Assembly (NCBI GenBank): GCA_035266865.1
Contig: DATFMR010000098.1
Location: forward strand, 14,987-78,986
DNA length: 64,000 nt
Reading direction: 5' to 3'
Source of the DNA: JAKAGZ01 sp035266865
Lineage (GTDB): Bacteria > Bacteroidota > Ignavibacteria > Ignavibacteriales > Ignavibacteriaceae
Shown one piece after another: positions 22,739 to 32,245 of this stretch (its first letter is position 1; each line of letters opens with the position of its first letter). A model generated the notes under the pieces. It saw nothing but the letters and a program-made list of their open reading frames with translations. It did not search any database and was not told the origin of the DNA. Both the position numbers and the translations under genes were made by a program.

Positions 22739-23674
22739 TTATTCCTTTATATTCGAGTTAGTTGAATCAAAAAAAGCCATATCATCAAAGAAAAATTCAA
22801 GTGGGTTTACTATCACCCCATTATGATGAACTTCATAATGTAAATGTGGGCCAGTTGCCAACCCGGAACTTCCAGATTTTGCAATAAGTTCTCCACGTTT
22901 AACGGTAGTACCTCTTTTTACTAATGTTTTTGAAAGATGTGCATAAATTGTTCTATAACCAAAACCGTGATTTATTTCAACAACAAGTCCAAATCCGCCC
23001 CTGTAACCTACAAAATCAATTTTGCCATTACCTGTAGCATGAACCGGAGTTCCACGGTCAGCCAAAATATCTATTCCTTCGTGCATACGTCTAATACCTA
23101 ATATAGGATGGAATCTCATTCCGAAATCGTGTTCAACTGTTCCACTGCATGGTTTTATAGCCGGCATGCTTGCATAAAGATTTTTATTTTCTTTTAATTG
23201 ATTTGTAATTTCATCGTATTGAGATTTTTCAAATTTAATTTTTCTGCTTACTTCATCAACAAAAGCCAACGCATCTTTCAATTTCAAAGAGGATCTATCA
23301 TTCAGAAAATCAAGTGAAATATCAAACGATCCACCACCAATACCAACCGATTTTTCTTCATCAGAAACTGGTTCAAGATCGGCCGCTAGTCTCAGGTCCC
23401 TATCTCGCTTGCTAATGCTGTCAATCTGGTGATTAAGGGTTTCGTATTGAGATGAAATTTCGAGGAGTTTCCTTTTTAAAGCTTGGTTTTCATTCCGAAG
23501 CGACAAGATGCTACTCTCCGGATTTACAAGGGAATTAATTAGGAAATATGCCCCAAATATTATTGCGCTAAAGGTTAAAACTGCCAAGGAAAAGTATGAA
23601 ACCAACTTTACCTTATAGTTCTTAATCTCTATAAACTGCAGTTTTGACTTGGAAAAGTAATATAAATTTTTCAT
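22739..23674 (-). CDS. M23-family peptidase with N-terminal anchor and coiled coil
   Basis: A LytM/M23 zinc metalloprotease acting on peptidoglycan cross-bridges, or regulating an amidase. One membrane anchor lies at about 28-50, then a coiled coil (about 55-100). The peptidase domain (about 180-295) has the zinc motif HPILGIRRMHEGID and the HLHYEV motif near the end, so the ligand set HxxxxxxxHxxxD plus HxH appears intact. The 311-residue length and layout match the DipM/EnvC-like or MepM-like inner-membrane proteins. It faces the periplasm. Confidence 0.88.
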   Translation of the reverse strand: MKNLYYFSKSKLQFIEIKNYKVKLVSYFSLAVLTFSAIIFGAYFLINSLVNPESSILSLRNENQALKRKLLEISSQYETLNHQIDSISKRDRDLRLAADLEPVSDEEKSVGIGGGSFDISLDFLNDRSSLKLKDALAFVDEVSRKIKFEKSQYDEITNQLKENKNLYASMPAIKPCSGTVEHDFGMRFHPILGIRRMHEGIDILADRGTPVHATGNGKIDFVGYRGGFGLVVEINHGFGYRTIYAHLSKTLVKRGTTVKRGELIAKSGSSGLATGPHLHYEVHHNGVIVNPLEFFFDDMAFFDSTNSNIKE

Positions 23675-23721
23675 AAACGAAGTGAGAATGTAAAAAAATA
23701 GAGTTTATTTGTCAAGGATTA

Positions 23722-24735
23722 TTATTCAAAATCGTGTTCAAAATAGTCTACACCACGAATATCGCTATTTTCCTTCCTTAAAAGTTTGCTTGTAAGCCTT
23801 TTTTCAAAGAATTTAGCAGAATCGTATCCATAATGCTTTAATAAATAATTCAGGCTAATAACCTCAGAAATAACAGTTATATTTTTACCAGGAATGATTG
23901 GTAGTTTAATGTAGGGAATCTCAACATTTGAAATCGTAACAGTGCTTTCATCCAAACCAGTTCGGGTATATTCGGCTTTTTCATTCCAAATTTCAAGCTC
24001 AACAACAATTTCCAGCCTCTTTTGATGTCTGATTGCCCTTATACCGAACATTTTTTCTACATTAATTAAACCAAGACCTCTAATTTCCATAAAATGCTTA
24101 ACGAGGTTGGTTCCCGAGCCCATTAAAATTCCTTCACCCTTTTTGGTTAAAATAATTACATCATCTGCCACCAGCCTGTGTCCCCTTTCAACCAAATCAA
24201 GAGCAACTTCACTTTTCCCAATTCCCGACTTTCCTACGAATAAAATTCCAACTCCGTAAACATCCACAAATGAGCCGTGAATTGAAATCCTTTCAGCAAA
24301 TTGATCGTCCAGAAAATCACTTAAAAAGTAAACGGTTTTGGTTGTAGGATATGGTGATCCAAAAATGGAAATTTTGTGCTTATTAGCCAACTCAAGCAAA
24401 ATAGGCATTGGTTGATTTTTATCTGTAATTACAATGCAGGGTATTTCAAAATTAAATAATCGCTCAAGAGTTTCCTTCTGTTTATTGTCAGACAATTGGC
24501 TAAGGTATTGCATTTCGGTATTACCAAAAATTTGGACACGATTAAACGAAAATAAATCCACAAACCCCGCCAAAGCAAGGCCGGGTCTGTGAAGGTTTTG
24601 GTCCACAATTTTATTCTCAAATCCGGATCGATTTGAAAACAATTTTATTTTAAATGTATCCTTTGTAGCTTTATAAAAGAACTCAATTGAAATTTTATCT
24701 TTCTTTGTTATTGCTTTATGATCGATCTTAATCAT
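23722..24735 (-). CDS. hprK: HPr kinase/phosphorylase
   Basis: Phosphorylates HPr on a serine and removes that phosphate, linking PTS state to central metabolism. The N-terminal domain (about 1-130) precedes the kinase domain, which contains ISIHGSFVDVYGVG, the P-loop GKSGIGKSE and the HprK signature EIRGLGLINVEKMFG. The 337-residue length is standard. No HPr or other PTS gene is in the window. It starts immediately after the hpf stop codon (TAAATG), an arrangement seen in Chlorobi and some Proteobacteria, where HPr phosphorylation regulates processes other than sugar uptake. Confidence 0.92.
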   Translation of the reverse strand: MIKIDHKAITKKDKISIEFFYKATKDTFKIKLFSNRSGFENKIVDQNLHRPGLALAGFVDLFSFNRVQIFGNTEMQYLSQLSDNKQKETLERLFNFEIPCIVITDKNQPMPILLELANKHKISIFGSPYPTTKTVYFLSDFLDDQFAERISIHGSFVDVYGVGILFVGKSGIGKSEVALDLVERGHRLVADDVIILTKKGEGILMGSGTNLVKHFMEIRGLGLINVEKMFGIRAIRHQKRLEIVVELEIWNEKAEYTRTGLDESTVTISNVEIPYIKLPIIPGKNITVISEVISLNYLLKHYGYDSAKFFEKRLTSKLLRKENSDIRGVDYFEHDFE

Positions 24736-25038
24736 TTAATGTTTCTTCGATATTCTTTTTGTTTTTAATTTTTTTAACTGTCTTGATATCTTTTCAACAG
24801 ATGCATTAACAGATTTTACAAAATCTTCAGTTTGTTCCTTTGCAGTTAAAGTTTGTCCCGGAACTTGCAAAATGATTTCTGCAATTTTAAGACTATCCTT
24901 TGGATTTTGATAACTTAATATAACATCTGCATTTAGAATATCATCATTAAATTTTCTCAAAGAATTTATCTGGCCTTCTATGTGTTCTTTTAATGTACTG
25001 TGTGCTTTGAATTTCCTGGCTGTTATTGAAATATTCAT
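24736..25038 (-). CDS. hpf: Ribosome hibernation promoting factor, short form
   Basis: A 100-residue member of the HPF/RaiA (sigma-54 modulation protein) family, which binds the decoding centre of 30S subunits in stationary phase. The beta-alpha-beta fold is readable: MNISITARKFKAHSTLKEHI at the N-terminus, then ADVILSYQNP, then AEIILQVPGQTLTAKEQTED, and a basic tail KKLKTKRISKKH. The C-terminal dimerisation domain of long HPF is missing. It sits directly upstream of hprK and 16 nt downstream of the tyrosine recombinase. Confidence 0.9.
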   Translation of the reverse strand: MNISITARKFKAHSTLKEHIEGQINSLRKFNDDILNADVILSYQNPKDSLKIAEIILQVPGQTLTAKEQTEDFVKSVNASVEKISRQLKKLKTKRISKKH

Positions 25039-25054
25039 AGGTCCTCCGGTTAAA

Positions 25055-25942
25055 TTAAGATTTTGGATGAGCCTTTTTATACGCTGATTTTAGCCGTTCC
25101 ACACTAACATGTGTGTAGATTTGTGTAGTTGAGAGATTTTCGTGCCCAAGTATTTCTTTCACTGCACGAAGATCGGCTCCGTTATCAAGCATATGTGTCG
25201 CTGCACTGTGCCTCAATATATGAGGGCTTTTCTTTTTTATATCCGTCACTTTTGATAAATATTTGTTAACAATTCTATGTACATACCGCGGATATATTCT
25301 TTTACCATTTCCATTAATTAATAAAGCTTCTTTACCTCCGCTTTTGGTTTTAATTAAAAGATATTCATTAATAATTTTAATTGATTTGTCACCAACAGGT
25401 ACAATCCTTTCTTTATTCCCCTTTCCTCTTACTCTTAAAATTTTTTCTTTAAAATCCAGGCTTTGATTATTAAGGCTACATAATTCTTCTACGCGCAATG
25501 CACAACCATAAAGTATTTCAATTATGGCTGTAATAAGTTTTGATTCATACTCATCATTTTCTTCTTTAGCAAGCTCATAAGTTTTCAGTATATCTTTTTC
25601 AGATACAATCTCCGGTAGTTTCCTTGCAGATTTTGGATTTGATATTCCGGATGCCGGGTTTACTTCGATATACTTATTCTGGAATGCAAATTTAAATAAT
25701 CCTCTTAGTGCAGCAAGTTTTCGTGAAATTGAATTTTTACTAATTCCCTTTTCACTTAACATCATTAGAAAAGATTTAATAAATCTTTCATTAATACTGG
25801 AAATGGAATTGCGGTCGTAAACAGAGCAATAAACTAAAAACTCTGTAAGATCAGTTTTATAAGATTTAACAGTATTAGCAGAATATCTTTTAATGCTGCT
25901 CAAATCTTCAATATATTTTGAAAAGATTAAATTTATATCCAT
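25055..25942 (-). CDS. xerC: Tyrosine recombinase XerC/XerD
   Basis: Site-specific recombinase of the kind that resolves chromosome dimers at dif. It has an N-terminal SAM-like core-binding domain (about 1-88). The catalytic domain contains the Arg in GCALRVEELCSLN, HILRHSAATHML (His-x-x-Arg), LGHENLSTTQIYTHV with the second His and the nucleophilic Tyr near 277. The 295-residue length is standard for Xer proteins. Position between topA and hpf, deep in a housekeeping operon, argues against a mobile-element integrase. XerC versus XerD cannot be settled here. Confidence 0.88.
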   Translation of the reverse strand: MDINLIFSKYIEDLSSIKRYSANTVKSYKTDLTEFLVYCSVYDRNSISSINERFIKSFLMMLSEKGISKNSISRKLAALRGLFKFAFQNKYIEVNPASGISNPKSARKLPEIVSEKDILKTYELAKEENDEYESKLITAIIEILYGCALRVEELCSLNNQSLDFKEKILRVRGKGNKERIVPVGDKSIKIINEYLLIKTKSGGKEALLINGNGKRIYPRYVHRIVNKYLSKVTDIKKKSPHILRHSAATHMLDNGADLRAVKEILGHENLSTTQIYTHVSVERLKSAYKKAHPKS

Positions 25943-25945
25943 TAA

Positions 25946-28276
25946 TTAATCTTCTTGAATCTCTTCAACCTCTTCTTCAATTACTTCCTCACCACAAACA
26001 GGACACTTAAGGTATTCACCTTTCTTTTTAGTGAATCTTTTTTCAAGAAATTCAGAATCACCATTAGGACAAGGTTGAGCTATAGGTTTATACCAACTTA
26101 CAAAATTACAATCAGGAAATCTTGAACAACCATAAAATAACTTATTTCTGCGAGATTTTCTCTCCACAATTTCGCCTTCTTTACATTTTGGGCAATTCAC
26201 GCCGAGTGTTATGTTTTTGATGAAATCACACTCAGGAAATTTTTCACACCCAATAAATCTTCCATATTTCCCGTTTCTTATTACAGTACGGGCACCGCAT
26301 TTTTCACATTTTTCACCGGTATATTCTGGTTCCTGGTTTTGAGCAGCAATTTCCTTAAATGATTTAATATTTTCACAATCCGGATAATTACTACATGCAA
26401 GATATTTACCAAACCTCCCAACCTTTATTATCATTTCACCGCCGCACTTATCACAGAGTATTTTGTCAATTTTGTCTTCAACTTCTTTAAGTGCTTTGGA
26501 AAAAGGTTGATAAAAATCATCCAGAACTTTTTCGTATTCATTATCGCCGCTAGCAATCTGGTCAAGCTCATTTTCCATTAGAGAAGTAAAATCTTCATTA
26601 ATTATGTTAGGAAAATTTTTAACAAGAATTTTGCTTACTTCTTTGCCAAGCTTCGTGGGGACAAGTTTACGAGTCTCCATATCAACGTATTTTCTATCCT
26701 GTATTGTACTTACAATATGAGAATATGTACTTGGTCTGCCAATTCCTTTACTTTCGAGTTCTTTAATTAAAGAACTTTCTGTAAATCTTGCAGGCGGTTT
26801 GGTAAAATGCTGAGTCTTTTGTAATTCATCTAATCCAAGATTCTGATTTTTCTCAAGCCCGAGTGGAATAGTGTCATTCCTATATTCTTCTTTTTCTTCA
26901 GCATTAGCTTTTTGTTCAATAACTTCTTCATAAACCTGTAAAAACCCGTTAAATTTAATAGCACTTCCAAAAGCTTTAAAAATATATTCGTCGGCACTAA
27001 TTTCAATAACAGTAGTTTCCATTAACGCTGGAGTCATCTGGGAGGAAACAAACCTGTTCCAGATTAATTCGTAAAGTTTAAATGATTTATTATCAAGATA
27101 TTTCTTTACAAATTCAGGAGTGTACTTTATTGAAGTTGGACGTATAGCTTCATGCGCATCCTGAACATTGGCTTTCTTTTTCTTTTCATATGAATTTGGT
27201 TTTTCAGGAAGATAATCTTTACCATAAGTTTCATTAATAAAATCCCTGGCAAGCGGCATAAATTCATCACTGATCCTGGTTGAATCAGTTCTCATATAAG
27301 TTATAAGTCCCACTGTTCCTTCATCACCAAGTTCAATACCTTCGTATAATTTTTGTGCAAACATCATTGTCTGTTTTGGCCTCATTCCTAATCTCCTGGA
27401 AGCTTCAGCCTGCAATGTGCTTGTTATAAAAGGAGCGGAAGGATTTCTTTTCGTATTTCTTTTGGAAATATTTGAAATTGAATAATTTTCTTTAGGAGAA
27501 AGAATATCAAAAATTTCAGTTGCTGATTTTTCATCATTTATTGAAAAGTAGTCCGCAAGAAATTCTTTCCATTCTTTTTCATTCATCTCAGGTTTCGGAG
27601 GAACTTTAATATCCTTTCCATCTATACTGAATAATTTAGCTTTGAATGTTTCGTTTTTATGTGTTTTAAAGATTGCCCAAATAGACCAGTACTCTGTTGT
27701 AATAAATCTATCAATTGCCTCTTCCCTGTCACAAATAATCTTTAAAGCAACTGATTGAACTCTTCCAGCTGAAACTGATGTACTACCTGACATTTCAATT
27801 ACAGCCTTCCACAGAAACGGACTCATTTTATAACCAATAATCCTATCCATTACTCTTCGAGCTCTTTGAGATCTAACAAGGAATTCATCAATAGCACGCG
27901 GATTTTCCATCGCTTTTTTTATGCCGGTCTTTGTAATTTCATTAAAGAGTACTCTATATAATGAGGAGTCCTCAGAAATTTTAATAACATCGGCAATATC
28001 CTGGGCAATTGCTTCTCCTTCACGGTCTGGGTCAGTTGCAATGTAAATGTTTTTACTTTTCGCAGCTAAGGATTTAATCTTCTTTATTAAATCTCCCTTT
28101 CCCCGAATGTTTAGATATTGCACTTTAAATCCATCATCAGGATCAACCCCAAGTTTTGTTTTAGGTAAATTTCTGATATGACCGATTGTAGCAGTTACCA
28201 AAAAATCTTTACCAAGATATTTATTTATTGTTTTTGCTTTTGCAGGTGATTCCACAAGTACTAAATTTTTAGCCAT
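25946..28276 (-). CDS. topA: DNA topoisomerase I
   Basis: Type IA topoisomerase relaxing negative supercoils. The Toprim domain begins at residue 4 with LVLVESPAKAKTINKYLG and contains DPDREGEAIA. The active-site Tyr lies in GLITYMRTDSTR (about residue 322). The C-terminal region holds four zinc-ribbon repeats: three with canonical Cys pairs (CDKCGG, CEKCGA and CPKCKE, each followed by a YPDC/FPEC/FPDC pair), and a fourth in which the first Cys pair is only CPNGD. The 776-residue length is normal. It forms a tight run with xer and the Smg gene, with gaps of 3 and 10 nt. Confidence 0.96.
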   Translation of the reverse strand: MAKNLVLVESPAKAKTINKYLGKDFLVTATIGHIRNLPKTKLGVDPDDGFKVQYLNIRGKGDLIKKIKSLAAKSKNIYIATDPDREGEAIAQDIADVIKISEDSSLYRVLFNEITKTGIKKAMENPRAIDEFLVRSQRARRVMDRIIGYKMSPFLWKAVIEMSGSTSVSAGRVQSVALKIICDREEAIDRFITTEYWSIWAIFKTHKNETFKAKLFSIDGKDIKVPPKPEMNEKEWKEFLADYFSINDEKSATEIFDILSPKENYSISNISKRNTKRNPSAPFITSTLQAEASRRLGMRPKQTMMFAQKLYEGIELGDEGTVGLITYMRTDSTRISDEFMPLARDFINETYGKDYLPEKPNSYEKKKKANVQDAHEAIRPTSIKYTPEFVKKYLDNKSFKLYELIWNRFVSSQMTPALMETTVIEISADEYIFKAFGSAIKFNGFLQVYEEVIEQKANAEEKEEYRNDTIPLGLEKNQNLGLDELQKTQHFTKPPARFTESSLIKELESKGIGRPSTYSHIVSTIQDRKYVDMETRKLVPTKLGKEVSKILVKNFPNIINEDFTSLMENELDQIASGDNEYEKVLDDFYQPFSKALKEVEDKIDKILCDKCGGEMIIKVGRFGKYLACSNYPDCENIKSFKEIAAQNQEPEYTGEKCEKCGARTVIRNGKYGRFIGCEKFPECDFIKNITLGVNCPKCKEGEIVERKSRRNKLFYGCSRFPDCNFVSWYKPIAQPCPNGDSEFLEKRFTKKKGEYLKCPVCGEEVIEEEVEEIQED

Positions 28277-28286
28277 TTTCCTTCTT

Positions 28287-28745
28287 TTAATTTATCGTAT
28301 CAGATGAATATAATAATATTCTGCTGCCCGGGAGCATAAGTCTATCAAGGTCTAAAAACAATGATAAAATAAGCAGGTTGATCTGATCAATTGTAATTGC
28401 TTCCTCGGAAAAATATTTTAATTCCTCGAGGATATTTTCAAGTTCACTGTTTGTTAATAATTGCAAATTATAAAAATGCAAAATATAATTATAATTTTTT
28501 ACACCAAGCTGATCAATTTCGGAAACAGACAAAGTTCTAAAGCTTTTAGATTCCTTGGAGGAACTTCCCCTTACATCCAGTCTGTTTCGTTTATCCTTTT
28601 CATGCAGCCAGCTATAAGCGGCAGCAATTACATTTTTATCGTATTTTGTTTCCTTATTTAGTTTTTGCGTTTTCTCATCTTCAGGCAGATCCATTTTCAT
28701 AATTTCATTTATTTTAACCAGAACTTCAACAATTTCAGTAATCAT
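28287..28745 (-). CDS. smg: Smg/DUF494-family protein
   Basis: A 152-residue helical protein resembling the Smg family. The clues are the N-terminal MITEIVEVLVKINEIMKMD, the middle RTLSVSEIDQLGVKNYNYI, and the repeated short acidic helices. In E. coli smg lies beside topA and dprA; here it is 10 nt upstream of topA, and this context supports the call. The biochemical role of Smg is unknown. The sequence similarity is moderate by eye, so the family call rests partly on gene order. Confidence 0.7.
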   Translation of the reverse strand: MITEIVEVLVKINEIMKMDLPEDEKTQKLNKETKYDKNVIAAAYSWLHEKDKRNRLDVRGSSSKESKSFRTLSVSEIDQLGVKNYNYILHFYNLQLLTNSELENILEELKYFSEEAITIDQINLLILSLFLDLDRLMLPGSRILLYSSDTIN

Positions 28746-28773
28746 TTAATCTCTTTAATTGTTAATAATATAA

Positions 28774-29193
28774 TTAATATCTATTTACAAGGTCATTTTC
28801 AAGTCTTTTCATCACTTTTTTATCTTTTTCTTTTACATCTTCATAACCAAGTAAATGAAGAATTCCGTGAATTACAAGTCTTTTAAACTCTTCCCTAAGA
28901 TTGTTATTAAACGTTTTTGCATTAAATTGAGCATCCTGACAGGAGATAAATATTTCACCGTCAAGATTTCTATTATCCCCTGAATAATTAAATGTAATTA
29001 TATCAGTTGAATAATTATGATTGAGATATTCTTTATTTATTGAAATGATCTTTTCGGAAGAAATAAAATTAATTGTAAGTGATAAAACTTTAAAATTCAG
29101 TTCTTTTTTTAATTCACTTATTAATTTGTGAATTGAAAACTTATTTATCTTATATTTTTTTTCAGAACTAAATACAGTTAAATTCTTAACCAC
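28774..29193 (-). CDS. ybeY: Endoribonuclease YbeY (16S rRNA maturation)
   Basis: Single-strand RNase involved in 16S rRNA 3'-end processing and ribosome quality control. The metal site HGILHLLGYEDVKEKD is near residues 110-125. The first two His of the H-x3-H motif are present. The third ligand, usually His in GYDH, is an Asp here (GYED), as in other Bacteroidota sequences I know of, which have a GYKD-type motif. The 139-residue length is typical. It lies 28 nt upstream of the smg gene in the same operon. Confidence 0.88.
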   Translation of the reverse strand: MVKNLTVFSSEKKYKINKFSIHKLISELKKELNFKVLSLTINFISSEKIISINKEYLNHNYSTDIITFNYSGDNRNLDGEIFISCQDAQFNAKTFNNNLREEFKRLVIHGILHLLGYEDVKEKDKKVMKRLENDLVNRY

Positions 29194-29259
29194 TTAAATC
29201 CGTTAAAAAATTTAATTCAACTTCCTTTAATATAGATATAACGCAAATATAACAATAGT

Positions 29260-29829
29260 TCACAAATATCCGTTCCTTTTCAGGGAATCCAGAGTAAGTT
29301 CAGTATATTTTTTATATCTCAGTGCAGAATTTTCAAAATCATCCAATTCTTCTTTTGTCAAATCTCTTATTACCTTACCCGGAACTCCTGCAACCAATTT
29401 TCCGGACGGAACAATAAAACCCGGAGTAATAACTGCTCCGGCTGCAACAATACTTTTTTCTTCAATTACTGCACCATCAAGAACTACTGCACCCATCCCG
29501 ATTAAACAAAGATCTTTTAAAATACAACCGTGCAGTATAACTGAATGCCCGATAGTAACTTTGTTCCCGATTATAAGAGGGAATTTTCCATTAGTAACGT
29601 GCAGCATAGAACAATCCTGCACATTTGTCATCTCACCAATTGAGACAAAATGAACATCACCTCGAACAACCGTGTTATACCAGATACTTGAATTTTTTCC
29701 AATTGATACTTCCCCAATAATTTTTACACCTGACGCGAGAAATACATTTTCTGCTAATTCAGGAAATTTATCGACATATGGGAAAATTTTATTTTCTTCT
29801 TTTAATCCTTGTATTTTGGTGGTGTCCAT
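29260..29829 (-). CDS. Gamma-carbonic anhydrase-like hexapeptide-repeat protein
   Basis: A left-handed beta-helix protein of the gamma-class carbonic anhydrase/YrdA-PaaY group. Repeating hexapeptides run from about 30 to 150. Metal-ligand-type histidines occur in SMLHVTN, TIGHSVILHGC and their surroundings. The Arg in VVRGDVHF and the Gln of the active-site set are also visible. Many members are not proven carbonic anhydrases. The 5' end overlaps the DUF3108 gene by 28 nt and no later start codon is available, so translational coupling is probable. Confidence 0.85.
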   Translation of the reverse strand: MDTTKIQGLKEENKIFPYVDKFPELAENVFLASGVKIIGEVSIGKNSSIWYNTVVRGDVHFVSIGEMTNVQDCSMLHVTNGKFPLIIGNKVTIGHSVILHGCILKDLCLIGMGAVVLDGAVIEEKSIVAAGAVITPGFIVPSGKLVAGVPGKVIRDLTKEELDDFENSALRYKKYTELTLDSLKRNGYL

Positions 29830-30617
29830 CCTGCCATCTTCCAGCTTTCTAATTCAAGAGTTATATTTCCGATAAGTACTTTCATTTTTGCTTTAATAGG
29901 TATTGCTGCAAAATCATTTGAGAACCATCCTTCAAATTCACCTGTTAATCCAAATATGCTGATAAAATGTACTTCTCCGGAAAGGTATACACAGTCAATA
30001 TCATAATCAACAGGGTCTATTGAAATATCTTCTGTTGTATTCTCAAAATTGATTTCTGTTATTTCTTTCTTCTCATTTATAAATGTTGGTACTTTGTCAT
30101 TCTTATTTTGCCCAACATTCATCATTGCATAAAATAAAATTGAAAGTCCGTCAACATATTTTTTATTAACTGTTGTAGTACTGTCAATTTTATAACCAGC
30201 TGAATCTGTTCTACTTTTTCTTATTCGCACCTGCTTGTTGTCATAGTCGAAAAAATACTCTGTTATAGCTTTGTAATCATCATGTTTAATTGATCCTTTA
30301 AAATAATCAGAGTAATAATCAGGAGTCATTTTTGTTTTGTAAACCTGGTGTAAAGAAACAAAAGGTACGCTTGGATATGAATTTATGCTAATTACCGCGC
30401 TATAATAATTTTTACCATCAATTACAGTTTTATCAGTTACTTTTATTTTTATCTCACCAAGCCGCATTACTGAATATTTTACAACATAGGTTAATTCTTC
30501 TCCTACCAAAATAGATTTTGGAGCTAACTTATTCTTCTTCTGAATTTCCTGTTGTTTAGGACTATTGCCAGAAAAAGCAAAAGGAATAAATAAGAATATC
30601 AGGAAATAATTTTTCAT
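29802..30617 (-). CDS. DUF3108-domain exported protein
   Basis: A 271-residue periplasmic protein of the DUF3108 family. It has an N-terminal signal peptide (about 1-17, MKNYFLIFLFIPFAFSG). The family pattern begins with GEELTYVVKYSVMRLGEIKI and includes the strand YYSAVISINSYPSVPFVS and a later YYSDYFKG. The family is widespread in Bacteroidota and Proteobacteria and usually lies near envelope genes; its role is unknown. It overlaps the S41 protease gene by 4 nt and the hexapeptide gene by 28 nt, giving one transcript. Confidence 0.8.
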   Translation of the reverse strand: MKNYFLIFLFIPFAFSGNSPKQQEIQKKNKLAPKSILVGEELTYVVKYSVMRLGEIKIKVTDKTVIDGKNYYSAVISINSYPSVPFVSLHQVYKTKMTPDYYSDYFKGSIKHDDYKAITEYFFDYDNKQVRIRKSRTDSAGYKIDSTTTVNKKYVDGLSILFYAMMNVGQNKNDKVPTFINEKKEITEINFENTTEDISIDPVDYDIDCVYLSGEVHFISIFGLTGEFEGWFSNDFAAIPIKAKMKVLIGNITLELESWKMAGWTPPKYKD

Positions 30618-32227
30618 TGAAGTTTTGCCAGGTCTTTTGCTTCTGAAAACAAGGTTAACGATTTTTTTACCTGGTTATCTATTGTTAATATTGTCATATA
30701 CCAGCCATCGTTTTTCCAGAAATTCCTGGCTATCTGAGCTTTCAGTCTCGTCCTAATATATTCCTTATCAGTATTAAATTCCTTTTGATTAAATTTCACA
30801 TCTCTATTTTTTGCAAAGTCAACAAAGTCTTCCAGTGATTTATCACTTAAGTTAAATTCTTTTACAAATTTTTTCAGATCATCTCCATAAGTGTTTTTAA
30901 TTTTATTTTCTTGATATGACAAATAATTTAATGTGAATTGATAAAATATATTATTCTTTAACAGCTCAATTGTGTACTTGGTTATATCATCAGATTTAAT
31001 AATATAATCCGGTGTAATACCACCTCCACCGTAGACTATCCTTCCTCCTTTTGTATGATATGTTGGTTTTGAAGTATCCTTTTCGGCATTATGTAGAATA
31101 TTATCTCCCGTGGTTTCACTGGTATCGCCTGCTTCAGCATAATATTCCGATTTATCTTTTAGACCTTTATAATTTCTTTGTATCAATCTTCCTGAAGGAG
31201 TATAATAACGGGCAATTGTAAGTCTTAGCGCAGAATTATCTGGTAAAGAAAATTGCCTCTGCACAAGACCTTTTCCAAAAGTAGTTTCTCCAACTATCAG
31301 TCCCCTATCCCAATCCTGAACAGCTCCGGACACAATTTCACTTGCGGATGCACTTCCTTTATTAACAAGGATTATCAAAGGTTCATTTTCGAAATCTGAT
31401 GGTTGAGAGGCATCATATTCTTCATCAAACTGAGATATTCTACCTTTTGTATATACAATCTTTTTGTTTCCAGAAATAAACAAGTCAGCAATCTTAACAG
31501 CCTGGTTAAGATATCCACCGGGATTTCCGCGTAGATCAAGAATGAGATTTTTCATCCCTTTAGATTTTAGATCATTAAGCGCACTTGATAATTCAGCAAA
31601 TGTTGTTTCTGAAAATCTTGAAACACTTACATAGCCTGTAGCATCATTTATCATAAAATGAGAATCTACTGAGTAAATCGGAATTTTATCTCTTGTAATA
31701 GTAAATTTTATAGGTTCTTCTACTCCAGTTCTCAGGATTGTAACAGTGACTTTTGTGCCCGCCGGACCTCTTAATCTTTCGCGAACATCATCATTTGAAA
31801 TCCCTACAGCGCTGGTACTATCAATTTTGATTATCCTGTCGCCTGCCATTATACCGAGCGCTTCACTTGGTCCCCCTGTAATTGGAGAAACGACCGTCAA
31901 AGTATCATCTACGATTTGAAATTCTATCCCAATTCCGTCAAAATCTCCCCGAAACGATTCACTTATACTTTCAACTTGTTTAACAGGAATGTAAACTGAA
32001 TGAGGATCAAGTTTGGACAGCATACCATTTATTGCAGCTTCAACCAGGTTTTGTGTATCAACTTTATCTACATAATATTTTTCCGTTAGAGTAAGTACAT
32101 CGTTAAACTTAATAAGTCCATCTCGTAAATTATCACCTGAGAAAACTTTTTGTATCTGTATTCCCAATACAATTCCCAGCGTCAGGACAACTATTGTTAA
32201 TGGAAACTTAAATCTATTTTTATTCAT
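30614..32227 (-). CDS. ctpA: C-terminal processing protease (S41 family)
   Basis: A periplasmic serine protease that trims C-termini of envelope proteins. It is membrane-anchored by an N-terminal helix at about 6-24. The N-terminal helical region (FNDVLTLTEKYYVDKV) is followed by a PDZ domain (about 90-170) and the protease domain (about 175-380). The catalytic Ser is in NKGSASASEIVSGAV and the Lys in FGKGLVQ. The 537-residue length includes a C-terminal extension of about 100 residues common in Bacteroidota homologues. It is expressed in the DUF3108 run. Confidence 0.92.
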   Translation of the reverse strand: MNKNRFKFPLTIVVLTLGIVLGIQIQKVFSGDNLRDGLIKFNDVLTLTEKYYVDKVDTQNLVEAAINGMLSKLDPHSVYIPVKQVESISESFRGDFDGIGIEFQIVDDTLTVVSPITGGPSEALGIMAGDRIIKIDSTSAVGISNDDVRERLRGPAGTKVTVTILRTGVEEPIKFTITRDKIPIYSVDSHFMINDATGYVSVSRFSETTFAELSSALNDLKSKGMKNLILDLRGNPGGYLNQAVKIADLFISGNKKIVYTKGRISQFDEEYDASQPSDFENEPLIILVNKGSASASEIVSGAVQDWDRGLIVGETTFGKGLVQRQFSLPDNSALRLTIARYYTPSGRLIQRNYKGLKDKSEYYAEAGDTSETTGDNILHNAEKDTSKPTYHTKGGRIVYGGGGITPDYIIKSDDITKYTIELLKNNIFYQFTLNYLSYQENKIKNTYGDDLKKFVKEFNLSDKSLEDFVDFAKNRDVKFNQKEFNTDKEYIRTRLKAQIARNFWKNDGWYMTILTIDNQVKKSLTLFSEAKDLAKLQ

Positions 32228-32245
32228 CGAATCAATCCTGGTTAT

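Noticed and set aside
25055..25942. Tyrosine recombinase as evidence of a mobile element
   Set aside because: It sits in a conserved housekeeping run (topA, hpf, hprK) and has the length of Xer proteins; no attachment repeats or cargo genes are visible.
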